Below are positions 35,915-45,797 of a stretch of DNA of 64,000 nt, one piece after another. The stretch's first letter is position 1; each line of letters opens with the position of its first letter. A program made the translations under genes and the position numbers. The DNA is from Alteromonas sp. BMJM2. GTDB taxonomy: Bacteria; Pseudomonadota; Gammaproteobacteria; Enterobacterales; Alteromonadaceae. The stretch lies in assembly GCF_027257845.1 (NCBI RefSeq), contig NZ_JAPVOT010000002.1, forward strand, positions 186,001 to 250,000, written 5' to 3'. The notes beneath the pieces are model-generated. The model did not search any database, was not told the origin of the DNA, and worked only from the letters and a program-made list of their open reading frames with translations.

Positions 35915-36742
35915 TTGAAGAGCAGTCATTCGGTTGATGAGCGTCGCAAACGCATAGTGGAATGGGTTAATGACAATGGCCATACACGTGTAGAAACGCT
36001 CGCTAGCCAATTTAACGCGTCTGAAGTTACTATCAGAAAAGACTTAACTGCATTAGCAGCACAAGGTGCGCTAATTAGGCAGTTTGGCGGCGCTGTGCCT
36101 GCGGTTTCTTCTGTGGCATCCTCAACACCTGCGTTTACTGAAACCACTCCTTTAAACCCCGCTCCTCAGAACATCATGCCATCGGCAAGTAACAACCTTG
36201 CGAACGCCATTGGACAATGCGCCGCCAATTTAGTCACGCCAGGTAGCAAGCTGGTGATTGACTGCGGCTCTACTACTTCCGCAATTTTACCGTATCTATC
36301 CACTTTAGATGACCTAGTGGTAATGACAAATACGCTGTCCACAGCCAACTATTTAACCCAGTGCGATACCGAGCCAACGGTGCTAATGGCTGGTGGTACA
36401 TGGGATGCGTTGTCTCAATCATTTCAAGGCGCTATGGCTGAACAGCTCGTTAGTGCCTATAGTTTTGATATTGCGTTTATTGGCGCCGCTGGTATTGACG
36501 TTGAAAGAGGCACCACCACCTTTAACGAATTAACGGGAGTCACCCGCGCGATGGCCAATGCCGCTTCAAAAGTGGTGGTAATGGCCAGTGCAAAAAAACT
36601 ATTGCATAAAATGCCTAACCTCGAGCTGGGCTGGAACAAGATTTCTGTGTTAATCACCGATGACACCATTAGTGATTCTGATAAAACGAATATTGAAAAT
36701 AAGGGCGTGACGGTAATCGTCGCCACGCTTAATGGAGAATAA
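35915..36742 (+). CDS. DeoR-family transcriptional regulator, probable regulator of glmS
   Basis: 275 aa. An N-terminal DeoR helix-turn-helix (about 8-60, '[20 protein letters not shown]' then '[10 protein letters not shown]') is followed by a DeoR sugar-phosphate sensor domain (about 75-240) with '[16 protein letters not shown]', 'LMAGG' and 'FIGAAGID'. It starts with TTG at 35915. It is directly upstream of glmS (2 bases between them). In Shewanella and relatives a DeoR protein at this position has been described as a glmS-linked regulator; I transfer that by context only. A large inverted repeat upstream is the likely operator. Confidence 0.88.
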   Translation: MKSSHSVDERRKRIVEWVNDNGHTRVETLASQFNASEVTIRKDLTALAAQGALIRQFGGAVPAVSSVASSTPAFTETTPLNPAPQNIMPSASNNLANAIGQCAANLVTPGSKLVIDCGSTTSAILPYLSTLDDLVVMTNTLSTANYLTQCDTEPTVLMAGGTWDALSQSFQGAMAEQLVSAYSFDIAFIGAAGIDVERGTTTFNELTGVTRAMANAASKVVVMASAKKLLHKMPNLELGWNKISVLITDDTISDSDKTNIENKGVTVIVATLNGE

Positions 36743-36744
36743 GC

Positions 36745-38577
36745 ATGTGTGGAATTGTTGGCGCTGTTGCCGAACGTAATGTAGTTGAAATTCTGTTAGA
36801 AGGCCTAAAACGCCTTGAGTATCGCGGGTATGATTCGGCAGGCGTTGCATTATTGCAAAGCGATGGAAACCTAACGCGCATTCGCCGCACTGGTAAAGTT
36901 CAAGAATTAGCCGATGCGGTAGCTAACAGTGAAGCACTAGGCAGTACAGGTATAGCGCACACACGCTGGGCTACTCATGGTGGTGTAACAGAAGCGAACG
37001 CTCACCCTCACTTTTCTAGTGAGCGCGTTGCCGTTGTACATAACGGCATTATCGAAAACTACGTAAGCCTTCGCAATCAGTTAACCGAAAAGGGCTATCG
37101 CTTTACCAGTGATACCGACACAGAAACCATCGCACACACAGTTCATGAAGAACTTAAGTCGGGTAAGAATTTATTAAATGCAGTACAAAGCGCGGTAAAC
37201 ACATTTCACGGTGCATACGGCACGGTTATCATGGACAAAGAAGATCCTAGCCGCGTAGTAGTCGCCCGCTCGGGAAGCCCTCTTGTTATTGGGCTAGGCC
37301 TAGGTGAAAACTTCATCGCTTCTGATCAAATGGCCCTGTTACCGGTTACTCGCCGCTTTATTTTCCTAGAAGAAGGTGATGTTGCTGAAATTACTCGCCG
37401 CACGGTAGATATTTTTGATAAGCATGGCGCGCCAGTAGAGCGCGAAGTTGTAGAGTCTAATATAGAGCACGATGCGGGTGATAAGGGCGGTTACCGTCAC
37501 TACATGCTTAAAGAAATTCACGAGCAGCCCACCGTAGTGCGAAACGCCCTTCAGCAGCGCATTACCGAAACGGGGTTAGCACCTGACGTATTTGGCGAAG
37601 GCGCTGATGCTATTTTCAAGCAAGTAAAGCACGTGCAAATTATTGCCTGTGGTACGAGTTATCACGCTGGCATGACTGCACGCTACTGGCTAGAACAATA
37701 CGCTAACGTGTCGTGTAATGTAGAAATTGCGTCAGAGTTTCGCTATCGCAAGTCTGTAGTACACCCAAATAGTTTACTTATTACTATTTCTCAATCGGGC
37801 GAAACTGCCGATACCCTAGCAGCGCTGCGTTTAGCGAAAGAGTCGGGGTATATGTCGAGCCTGACTATTTGTAATGTTCCTGGGTCGTCGCTAGTCCGTG
37901 AGTCTGACTTAGCCTTTATGACCCGCGCAGGCGCAGAAATAGGCGTGGCATCCACTAAAGCTTTCACCACCCAGCTAACGGCATTTTTAATGTTAACCCT
38001 CGCCTTAGGTAAAGAAAACGGCATGCTAGAAAGTGATGAGAGCGGCATTGTTGCTGCGCTTCACAGCTTGCCTGCCAAATTAGAAGAAACGCTGGCTATT
38101 ACCAACGGCATTGAAGACTTAGCAGAAGAATTTGCAGATAAAAACCATAGCCTATTCTTAGGCCGCGGCGACCAGTACCCTATTGCAATGGAAGGGGCGT
38201 TAAAGCTTAAAGAAATTTCGTATATTCACGCCGAGGCCTATGCGTCGGGTGAGTTAAAACACGGCCCGCTTGCGCTTATCGATGACGAAATGCCGGTAAT
38301 TGTTGTTGCACCAAACAATGAGCTGTTAGAAAAGCTTAAATCGAACGTAGAAGAAGTGCGCGCCCGCGGCGGTATTATGTATGTATTTGCCGATAAAGAT
38401 GCGGCATTTGAGGGCGATGAGTCGATGCGCGTAATCAATGTACCTCACTGCGACAGCCCCATAGCCCCAATCATTTACACACTGCCTTTACAGCTGCTTT
38501 CTTACTATGTTGCGCTAATAAAGGGCACCGATGTGGACCAGCCTCGTAATTTGGCAAAATCGGTTACGGTGGAATAA
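36745..38577 (+). CDS. glmS: Glutamine--fructose-6-phosphate aminotransferase (isomerizing)
   Basis: 610 aa. GlmS makes glucosamine-6-phosphate from fructose-6-phosphate and glutamine, the entry step to UDP-GlcNAc. The N-terminal Cys in MCGIVGAV is the glutaminase nucleophile; '[14 protein letters not shown]', 'HTRWATHG' and 'NGIIENY' follow. The sugar-phosphate half shows two SIS domains with '[18 protein letters not shown]' and '[14 protein letters not shown]', and the C-terminal '[13 protein letters not shown]'. It follows the DeoR regulator by 2 bases. No glmS ribozyme leader is seen. Confidence 0.98.
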   Translation: MCGIVGAVAERNVVEILLEGLKRLEYRGYDSAGVALLQSDGNLTRIRRTGKVQELADAVANSEALGSTGIAHTRWATHGGVTEANAHPHFSSERVAVVHNGIIENYVSLRNQLTEKGYRFTSDTDTETIAHTVHEELKSGKNLLNAVQSAVNTFHGAYGTVIMDKEDPSRVVVARSGSPLVIGLGLGENFIASDQMALLPVTRRFIFLEEGDVAEITRRTVDIFDKHGAPVEREVVESNIEHDAGDKGGYRHYMLKEIHEQPTVVRNALQQRITETGLAPDVFGEGADAIFKQVKHVQIIACGTSYHAGMTARYWLEQYANVSCNVEIASEFRYRKSVVHPNSLLITISQSGETADTLAALRLAKESGYMSSLTICNVPGSSLVRESDLAFMTRAGAEIGVASTKAFTTQLTAFLMLTLALGKENGMLESDESGIVAALHSLPAKLEETLAITNGIEDLAEEFADKNHSLFLGRGDQYPIAMEGALKLKEISYIHAEAYASGELKHGPLALIDDEMPVIVVAPNNELLEKLKSNVEEVRARGGIMYVFADKDAAFEGDESMRVINVPHCDSPIAPIIYTLPLQLLSYYVALIKGTDVDQPRNLAKSVTVE

Positions 38578-38607
38578 CGGTAATGATAGGCGACTGAGGA
38601 AAACCAT

Positions 38608-39285
38608 GTGTTGTACCATATCTTAGGTACTGTAAGCGCAGTCGCTTTTTTGCTGACCTGGTACGGGTTGGCGAAACAAATTATTAATATCGAGAAGCTG
38701 CGCGAAAGCAATCAGTCTTCTACCCAAAGCTTGTCGACGAACCAGTTCGCTTCAAGCTTTTTTGCGTTTTATGCCAACTTTATTTTTGGTATCGCCATAG
38801 AGCCTTTTAGCCATTACCTGGTGTGGACTCGCTTTGGTGCGCTTCTTTTAATCCTAGTTATTTTGTTTCAACTTTGGCAAGACAGACGCTCAATACCCAC
38901 TGGGCTCATATTAGGCCTTTGCGCCACTGCAATGGTAATAGGTTTATGCTCAATGGGCTTTCGACCTTATCCCAGTGTGGCAAAGCTTGGGGCCAATAGC
39001 TTAATGCTGATTGTGACCGCGCTGCTTATACAAGGCACGCTTCATCAAATAATAGTGGTAAGGCGAAGCAAAGTAATAGGTGCGCTATCGCCCGCGCTAT
39101 TTCGCAGTATTTTAATTAAAGATGTGACCACATTAGCGTTCGCGCTAACTATGCCAATTGCAGTGGCATGGCCTCTCATTGTGCTGAATGGGGCGAGTGT
39201 AATAACTCGAGGTGGTTTGTTACTTCAAATGAAAATGGTGGCAGAAAAGAGTGGTGAGAAAAACAGGAACAAAGAAGCATCGTAG
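38608..39285 (+). CDS. PQ-loop/SemiSWEET-like integral membrane protein, intact copy
   Basis: 225 aa, about seven membrane helices. It starts with GTG 38608 after GAGGA. 'GLAKQIINIEKLRESNQS', then 'QSLSTNQFASSFFAFYANF' and 'WTRFGALLLILVILFQLW', follows the order of a PQ-loop repeat (a KQ in place of PQ, a Ser-rich loop, a helix, and a final aromatic helix). This is also the layout of SemiSWEET-type transporters, and a second weaker repeat seems to follow. The substrate is unknown. Codons 37 to 188 are duplicated, with changes, at 45313-45770. Confidence 0.75.
   Translation: MLYHILGTVSAVAFLLTWYGLAKQIINIEKLRESNQSSTQSLSTNQFASSFFAFYANFIFGIAIEPFSHYLVWTRFGALLLILVILFQLWQDRRSIPTGLILGLCATAMVIGLCSMGFRPYPSVAKLGANSLMLIVTALLIQGTLHQIIVVRRSKVIGALSPALFRSILIKDVTTLAFALTMPIAVAWPLIVLNGASVITRGGLLLQMKMVAEKSGEKNRNKEAS
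38716..39173 (+). repeat. Direct repeat, left copy (458 bp)
   Basis: Aligns without gaps to 45313-45770 with 19 mismatches by eye (about 96% identity). The first 221 bases have one mismatch and the remaining 237 have eighteen. It lies inside the intact PQ-loop-like gene. The two copies bracket the three-gene operon. Confidence 0.95.
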
Positions 39286-39909
39286 CACATCATAAAAATA
39301 GGCAGTTCTGCTTACCCAGTATCTTTTCGGTATAGCAACCGCAATCGCCTATCTAGCACCTTATCTTCGACAACTGCTGGTTTACTACTGCAAATTTCTA
39401 CTTAAAGTTTAAACGTTACTTACTGCTTTCAATGTTGCTTACCGTGGTCGAATATCCCTCCAACAGCACATAGCAGCCGAGCTTCTATTAACCCGCTTTG
39501 CAGAGTTATGTCGTATTAGAGGGCAATAACTTGTTAAGCCATATCGTTGGAACCACATTGTCTGGTTTTCTAGGTTATGCCAATACAGTCGTCGAAGCGG
39601 TGCATACTTTGCGGATAGTACCAAGTGGCTTTACGCTTGCTGAGAACTTTTATGAAATAGGAAACTTTGACGCCTATACATTAATGAGCAAATTTAGGTT
39701 TCAATTGAAAAAGGAGTAGAAGCCAAAGACAAGAGTTTGAGTTTTTATTGTCACATGTGTTTAAATATTGTACAGTTCAAAAAGTAAGCAGTGCTTGCCG
39801 CCTGTAAATAGCAAATCTAGACTTTACTCAGATTTTGAAAGTTTAAGAGCCCATGGCACTGAGGTAAACGAAAGTACTGCGCGCTCGAACGTGACGCAAA
39901 GGAATGCCA
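39286..39909. other. Region between the membrane protein gene and the three-gene operon
   Basis: About 620 bases. An open frame at 39498-39719 (TTG start, 73 codons) is weakly gene-like but I cannot support it; no other gene is seen. The ribosome binding site of the next gene (AAAGGA) is at its right end. The base composition is more AT-rich than glmS. Confidence 0.5.
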
Positions 39910-41313
39910 ATGGAACGCTCAACCACACCTAGCAAACAAAAAAAACAGGCAGTCGTCTTAGTTCACGGAATGGGTGAACAACGGCCAATGGAAAGTATTC
40001 GATCATTTGTAAGTAATATCTGGAAACGCGATCCTGATCTCAAAGACCCTCACTTTTGGAACAAGCCTAGTTCAGTTAGCACCTCTTTTGAGCAGCGAAG
40101 AATCACAACCAATACACCACTGAATAAAAAAAGCAACACACCTACTCAACGAGTGGACTTTTACGAATATTATTGGGCGCATCAGACGGTCGGAACAAAA
40201 TGGGAGCATTTTACGGGTTGGTTAGCTGCGCTAATGTTTCGAAAGCCCTCAAGCTATAAAGATCATCCAAAGTCCCTGATGAGGCTTTATTATCTACTCT
40301 GGTCACTTGTTGTGCTGGGAGCAATAGTAGTTGTTGCTTGGTGGAACGAATTGAGTTTTGAATACGGGTTATTCACCTTATTTTCAACCGCACTTAGTGC
40401 GATATGGGTGTTTCTCTTGGGCGTAGCGAAAAAGTTTTTTACTGACTACTTTGGTGACGTCGCTCGTTATGTTGAGGCGAAACCGATAAATATAAAAATT
40501 CGCCAAGAGATTCGAAAAGGTGGTGTTGAGCTAATTGAACGAATTCACCAAACTGGCGATTACGAACGCATAGTTTTAGTAGGTCATAGCTTAGGCTCAA
40601 TAGTAGCTTACGACTTACTAACGCACCTTTGGGCGCGCGCAAATAAATTCAAAACAGGTGATGCAGAAGGCCGTTTACCAACAACTTTGAGCAAACATGC
40701 AAAATCGCTACTCGATCAACTAACTCAAAAAGCAAAAAACCAAGAGTTTCATGAGCAGTCTCAAAGGGAGTACTGGCAATTACAGCGTGACTTGTTTAAT
40801 GAGTTGAAGGCAAATGACCCGAATAACAACTGGTTAATCTCAGATTTTATTACTGTAGGCAGTCCACTCACCTATGCGGATGTGTTGATGTTTCGTACAA
40901 ATCAAGATTTTGTCAAACGCAAACTCGACCGAGAAAGTCCTACCTCGCCACCGGTGACCGAGAAGGGAAACTGGTACTACAGCGATGACCAGGGTGAATA
41001 TTTGCATCATGGGGCTGTTTTTGCTCCCGTGAAATGGACGAATATCTACATGCCTCACGAGTGTTTTTACAAGGGAGATTTTATTTCAGGTCCAGTTGGT
41101 CGAAACTTTAGCTATATTCACTTTGACAACGACTTAGGTGTAATGACGGCACCTACAGATATCTCCCGTACGCCAATCGAAGAAATCGAACTCGACTACA
41201 AAAATGTCAAGAATGGATTTACTCATACTTCCTATTGGACAGGGTCACTTGAAAACACACAACAAAAAAACGAAAACTTAGCTGCGCTGAGAAAAGCATT
41301 GGGCTTGTATTAA
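39910..41313 (+). CDS. Alpha/beta hydrolase with GxSxG motif and membrane hairpin, first gene of the island operon
   Basis: About 467 aa. An early 'VVLVHGMGEQRPMESIRSF' is the oxyanion-loop strand of a lipase-like alpha/beta hydrolase. The nucleophile elbow GHSLGS carries Ser227, and an Asp/His pair is plausible in 'FITVGSPLTYADVL' and 'YIHFDND' (His404). Between them, about residues 126-170, two hydrophobic helices suggest the protein is anchored in the inner membrane with the catalytic part cytoplasmic. I use the ATG at 39910 (AAAGGA six bases before); an ATG at 39904 would leave no spacing. No signal peptide. The substrate is unknown; a lipid or ester is likely from the fold. Confidence 0.8.
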   Translation: MERSTTPSKQKKQAVVLVHGMGEQRPMESIRSFVSNIWKRDPDLKDPHFWNKPSSVSTSFEQRRITTNTPLNKKSNTPTQRVDFYEYYWAHQTVGTKWEHFTGWLAALMFRKPSSYKDHPKSLMRLYYLLWSLVVLGAIVVVAWWNELSFEYGLFTLFSTALSAIWVFLLGVAKKFFTDYFGDVARYVEAKPINIKIRQEIRKGGVELIERIHQTGDYERIVLVGHSLGSIVAYDLLTHLWARANKFKTGDAEGRLPTTLSKHAKSLLDQLTQKAKNQEFHEQSQREYWQLQRDLFNELKANDPNNNWLISDFITVGSPLTYADVLMFRTNQDFVKRKLDRESPTSPPVTEKGNWYYSDDQGEYLHHGAVFAPVKWTNIYMPHECFYKGDFISGPVGRNFSYIHFDNDLGVMTAPTDISRTPIEEIELDYKNVKNGFTHTSYWTGSLENTQQKNENLAALRKALGLY

Positions 41314-41339
41314 TCATAAATTTCAAGGGAGTGAATTCG

Positions 41340-43265
41340 ATGCTAACGCATGTACGTAAGCTTTCATCTATGTTGGCTGCTCTTACAGCAACAACATTGA
41401 TAGGTTGTAGTATTTCACCAGAACACCACGTTCGCACAGGTGCTGATCCGCGATACCAAGATAAAAACGTTGCCTTTCAGACTACTTACTATTTTCGTGT
41501 ATTTGATTACTGTGCGCAAAATAAAGTAAACAATAACGCTGGTAAATACCCGTCATCTGGTGGGCTGTATCGATTTAAAATGACTGGAAAGGCCAGTACT
41601 TGGGCAAACAAGATAAAATTTGAATCGGGTATTGTTAAAAGTTGGGAAATTGATCCGCTTGGGGCGAATGTAATTTTCGATGAAAACATCGGGCGGCACC
41701 GATTTGTTTCAGAAAACGAGACACAAGATGAAGCTGCGAAAGAGCAAGCATGGGTTGATTACACAAAGCTTAAAACTGAGTTTTTAACACTCGCTGGAGA
41801 AAATAAAGGCGCTATAGACACGAAAAATGCGCTCAGCTCGAAACTACATAGCACTATTCTCAGTGAAGGCTCAGTTGCCGAAAATGACGCTTTATTGTTA
41901 AAAATTGACAATGAATTTGAAACTCACAAAAAAAGCATAGGGGGGATTAATGATGAGGTCAAAACAAAATTTAAAACGTCGGTTAACATTGCGCTTGAAA
42001 GCTTGCAAAAAGAAAACAAAGAAAAACTTAATCACGCTTTTTACTCAGCAGGTTTAGATTGGCTACTTGGCGTAACTAAAGCCAAGTTAGCTGAGAAGAT
42101 TGAACAGGAGCTCGTTCCAAATATTCCAGACAACTTATTTAGTGATAAGGATAATAGCGTAGCTAATTGGAATAGCCTTATCGGTCAACTCAAAGGGCCG
42201 CATATTGATTTCTCAAACAATAGTATCCGAAGTCAGTATATCAAAGCACTCGCCACTGTTTACAGTCAAACAGCAAATGCCAGTAATATTGCTTCTGCAA
42301 CAATAGTACTGAGCGGAACACCGGTGAAAGTTACTAACAAACTATCCGAATTGTTTATCGAAAAGGTAGAGGACTTTGAAGTAAGAGATATATCAGATGG
42401 AGCAAGAAATATCTTTTCGGAATTCAAAACTAAAACAAAAGTAATCGCTGATTCACAACAGCCTGATCAGGTCAGCTATAAAATGCTGGACGCAAATCTT
42501 AAAATGGAAATACAGGAACGGCTTACGAAATATGTAAATGACTTATTTACAACACAGCCACAATTTTTGGCTTTCACGAAAGAATTACCTGAACCATCAA
42601 CAGTGGATTTTGAGAGTGGTGATAGTAGCCTTAGCGGGATGCTTGCAATCGCAAATGAAACCGCCATACGAACTGCACTGGCAGAAGTGACTAAAACCGC
42701 AATAAATAATGCAGTAACAGATGCTTACTATCAGCCAAACAGCCAGCTTTATGGAATACTCTCAACCTTAAAATCGGCGATGGCTAAAAAGCTCGCACTT
42801 GCTTCAGGTTCACCTGTACTAAGCGATGGAAAGAGTGATATGCAGTTAACTAAATTGCTTTCAAGTAATAGGGCCATCAGTTGCGACATAAATGAAAGGC
42901 GTGGTTTTCAAATTTTAGGACCGGAAGGCTGGCGCACATTCAATCAGGATGAACGATTAATCATGGCAATGTCAGCCGACAATAAACCCATCACCCAGAC
43001 GCTGAAAGCCCTCTCTCAGCAAGTTCTTAATGCGCAAACAAGCAATGAAAGCGAAGGTAACCTTTTACCTATTGTGCAAGCTGAGTTGCGCTTAAATAAG
43101 GCGATGAACACTATAAATGTGAATAAAGTAAAGCTGTTTAGCTCGTCTGAACAGGAAAAAGGTAAAACGCTCTGTGAGCTTAGCAAATCAGTGGTGGCTC
43201 AACTGAGTTCCAGCGCAATAGGTGATACTGTCACGCCGATCGAATGTGAGGAAGGTCAGCAATGA
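41340..43265 (+). CDS. Large lipoprotein of unknown function, second gene of the island operon
   Basis: About 641 aa. The start 'SSMLAALTATTLIGCSISPE' contains a lipobox (LIGC), so the mature protein is lipid-anchored at the Cys. Starting at ATG 41340 leaves AAGGGA at a proper distance; a GTG at 41331 is too close. The rest is mostly helical and hydrophilic with no family recognised. Residues about 130-230 look coiled ('KTEFLTLAGENKGAIDTKN') and a C-terminal domain contains paired cysteines. It begins 26 bases after the hydrolase gene and its stop overlaps the next start (ATGA). Confidence 0.72.
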   Translation: MLTHVRKLSSMLAALTATTLIGCSISPEHHVRTGADPRYQDKNVAFQTTYYFRVFDYCAQNKVNNNAGKYPSSGGLYRFKMTGKASTWANKIKFESGIVKSWEIDPLGANVIFDENIGRHRFVSENETQDEAAKEQAWVDYTKLKTEFLTLAGENKGAIDTKNALSSKLHSTILSEGSVAENDALLLKIDNEFETHKKSIGGINDEVKTKFKTSVNIALESLQKENKEKLNHAFYSAGLDWLLGVTKAKLAEKIEQELVPNIPDNLFSDKDNSVANWNSLIGQLKGPHIDFSNNSIRSQYIKALATVYSQTANASNIASATIVLSGTPVKVTNKLSELFIEKVEDFEVRDISDGARNIFSEFKTKTKVIADSQQPDQVSYKMLDANLKMEIQERLTKYVNDLFTTQPQFLAFTKELPEPSTVDFESGDSSLSGMLAIANETAIRTALAEVTKTAINNAVTDAYYQPNSQLYGILSTLKSAMAKKLALASGSPVLSDGKSDMQLTKLLSSNRAISCDINERRGFQILGPEGWRTFNQDERLIMAMSADNKPITQTLKALSQQVLNAQTSNESEGNLLPIVQAELRLNKAMNTINVNKVKLFSSSEQEKGKTLCELSKSVVAQLSSSAIGDTVTPIECEEGQQ

Positions 43266-45238
43266 GTAGATTAAACATCAAAAACAAAACGGCGCTTTTA
43301 CTAACATTTATGCTTAGTTACTCAATAATCTTTGTAGTTAAAGTCAATGCTGAAAGTTCAATGCGCATTGAAGTTGAAGTATACGACGGCCCGTTGAGCA
43401 AAACACTAGACATACAGAAGTCGGAATTGATAGGCACATTGAACCTTAGCTCACATGTAATAGAAAACATGATACGAGCCATTCACGTCAGTGAGTGTCG
43501 ACTAGGGTGTTTTGGCACTAGAGTAAACGGTATAGATGGAAACCTCCTCAAAGCATGCTCGCCGTCAACTTTTGATAGAGATAGTAATTTAACCATCCCG
43601 CCGACTTTTGACAGACTCTCGGAATTGAAAAATAACACTCATGACCAATCTGAGAAAGCAATGAATGCAAAATATGCACAGGACTTTGCTATGATGCTTC
43701 AAACAATATTACCACGTGAAAAGAGTAGGCGGTTTTCACTGCTCAAGCTCGATGATGAGCAACCACACGAACAAGATCTAGATGATCTTTTTGATCTAGA
43801 CTTATTTGACTATCACGATAGTTTTGTCATACCCAGCAAAAACGAGGACGCAGTGCACCAAGTATGCCCCCAGTTGTATGACGTAAAACACAACCTCACC
43901 AATGTATTAGGTTACATGCATAAGTCCTTGGAGTTTGATTCTAGTAGTTCCATGCTTAAGTGCCGCCGCCATTTATTAAATGCGAGCGATGAACATGACC
44001 CTAAAGCCCAAGAATGCCTCACAAAAATGGCAAACCTAGGGCAATTGCTATCACAGGGGGCAGAACATTGGGCGACCACGCAAATTGCCGTACTGCCTAA
44101 CTCAAGACGTGCCCGTATCGAGATAGCGAGAGCGGCGATAATCGCTGCTGAACTTGGTAGTGAAATGACAGCTCGCGCCGATGCTATTATTCGTCAACAA
44201 GAAGGCGAAGAAGCCTATGAACTTATGCCTACCAGCTTTTATCTTCGTGACTCAGAAGGTACTGACTATCTGAACCTCTTCGAATGGCTCGACGCCACGC
44301 CACGAAAAGACAAAAAATGGTCTACGCAAAGCCGGACACGCATGATTGAGCGCCTTATTAACGATAATAACTGGTCTAAGGTTAACACGGCGTTCGCGCG
44401 CGGAGACGGTAAAACAAGTATGGTTTTTGTAAAAGACAATATTGGTAACTGGAATTTGAAAGGCTACGACAATGATCCCAGTGAGATGCTCGACAACTAC
44501 CGAGAAATAGGTACTAATCTTTTGAGTAGTGCTGCAAAGTTAGCCACAGGTGTGTCCAGTGGTGAGGACATATTGGGTAGTTTAGCTGGCGTGCAAAACA
44601 GTACAAAGGAAGCGCAAAACCTTCTATTTGGTAACGCGTCAAACGCTAGCTCAAACAGCCTCTCAGAGAATCTTGAGTCGCAAGTAAGAACTCGCATAAC
44701 TGCAACGTTTCAACAGTATGCTGAACTTATAAAAGCGGCTGGTAATCGAAAGGTAACACTTAAAGAGCAGGTCAATGAAGTTGATAAGTTCCTTGAATCG
44801 ATGAATAAGGAGTTTGAAGAGTATTCGAATCAAAAACAAGAAAGTAGCGAGTTAATTGCAGTATCTCAAAACAAGTTGAGGCAAAAGCAACATGAGCTAA
44901 ACGAGTTGCGCACACTTTTGGATAATGAAAATCCCAAAACTTTACAAACTTTGCAAATGTACAATCAAATCAGCGAAAGTATCGTCCAACTAGAAGGTGA
45001 AATTTCGCGCCAAACGAAGGATCTTGAATCCATCATTGAAAGTAATAGCGAAAAAGAAAAACAGCTATTGGAATTAGCAGAAAAGAAACGAGTTTTGACC
45101 CAAGAGCAACAAAACAACGATAAAACCATCGAGCGTTTACCACTTGAAGCCGTTGCGGTAATTGAGCAAATTTTGCAATTATATCAACAAAATATTAATG
45201 CAATAAAAAATAGTTTTGTAGAGGCTACAGCGAAATAA
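43262..45238 (+). CDS. Exported protein with C-terminal coiled coil, third gene of the island operon
   Basis: 658 aa. A signal peptide (hydrophobic core 'ALLLTFMLSYSIIFVV', probable cut near 'VNA') sends it to the periplasm. An N-terminal region of about 70-110 has three cysteines ('SECRLGCFG', 'LKACSP'). A central region follows, and from about residue 493 to 640 a long heptad-like coiled coil rich in Glu, Lys and Gln ('LKEQVNEVDKFLESMNKE'). No family recognised. It overlaps the lipoprotein gene by 4 bases, which ties the two together. It may form rods or bridge envelope layers. Confidence 0.72.
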   Translation: MSRLNIKNKTALLLTFMLSYSIIFVVKVNAESSMRIEVEVYDGPLSKTLDIQKSELIGTLNLSSHVIENMIRAIHVSECRLGCFGTRVNGIDGNLLKACSPSTFDRDSNLTIPPTFDRLSELKNNTHDQSEKAMNAKYAQDFAMMLQTILPREKSRRFSLLKLDDEQPHEQDLDDLFDLDLFDYHDSFVIPSKNEDAVHQVCPQLYDVKHNLTNVLGYMHKSLEFDSSSSMLKCRRHLLNASDEHDPKAQECLTKMANLGQLLSQGAEHWATTQIAVLPNSRRARIEIARAAIIAAELGSEMTARADAIIRQQEGEEAYELMPTSFYLRDSEGTDYLNLFEWLDATPRKDKKWSTQSRTRMIERLINDNNWSKVNTAFARGDGKTSMVFVKDNIGNWNLKGYDNDPSEMLDNYREIGTNLLSSAAKLATGVSSGEDILGSLAGVQNSTKEAQNLLFGNASNASSNSLSENLESQVRTRITATFQQYAELIKAAGNRKVTLKEQVNEVDKFLESMNKEFEEYSNQKQESSELIAVSQNKLRQKQHELNELRTLLDNENPKTLQTLQMYNQISESIVQLEGEISRQTKDLESIIESNSEKEKQLLELAEKKRVLTQEQQNNDKTIERLPLEAVAVIEQILQLYQQNINAIKNSFVEATAK

Positions 45239-45261
45239 AAGCCAAGAACTAAATAAATTCT

Positions 45262-45792
45262 GTGAATATAAGAGCTGGAATTTATGACCAAAATTTGGCC
45301 GAAAGTCATATATCTTCTACCCAAAGCTTGTCGACGAACCAGTTCGCTTCAAGCTTTTTTGCGTTTTATGCCAACTTTATTTTTGGTATCGCCATAGAGC
45401 CTTTTAGCCATTACCTGGTGTGGACTCGCTTCGGTGCGCTTCTTTTAATCCTAGTTATTTTGTTTCAACTTTGGCAAGACAGACGCTCAATACCCACTGG
45501 GCTCATATTAGGCCTTTGCGCCACTGCAATGGTTATAGGTTTATGCTCAATGGGCTTTCGGCCATACCCTAGCGTGGCAAAGCTTGGAGCCAATAGCTTA
45601 ATGCTAATAGTGACCGCGCTGCTTATACAAGGCACGCTGCATCAATTGTTAGTGGTAAGGCGAAGCAAAGTAATAGGTGCACTATCGCCCGTGCTATTTC
45701 GCAGTATTTTAATTAAAGATGTGACGACATTAGCGTTCGCGCTAACCATGCCAATTGCAGTGGCGTGGCCAAATTCGGTATCTCGAAACTAG
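45262..45792 (+). pseudogene. Truncated second copy of the PQ-loop-like membrane protein gene
   Basis: It begins with a new GTG at 45262 and unrelated codons, joins the repeated sequence at 45313, and leaves it at 45770, ending in a short unrelated tail and a stop. Compared with the intact copy it lacks the first 36 codons and the last 37. Within the shared part only three of 152 residues differ (Ile-Ile to Leu-Leu and one Ala to Val), while most base differences are silent. The open frame is preserved, but the lost termini remove one or more membrane helices. Confidence 0.8.
45313..45770 (+). repeat. Direct repeat, right copy (458 bp)
   Basis: Partner of 38716-39173, same length with no gaps. 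It marks the right boundary of the inserted segment. No short target-site duplication or transposase is visible at either end. Confidence 0.95.
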
Positions 45793-45797
45793 TAACA

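Noticed and set aside
36743..36760. Possible glmS ribozyme before glmS
   Set aside because: Only 2 bases separate the DeoR gene from glmS, so there is no room for a leader ribozyme.
39498..39719. 73-codon plus-strand open frame before the three-gene operon
   Set aside because: TTG start, no clear ribosome binding site and no recognisable family. It may be chance, or a remnant from the insertion.
45313..45770. The 458-bp repeats as ends of a composite transposon
   Set aside because: They are parts of a membrane protein gene. There is no transposase, no terminal inverted repeat and no short target duplication.
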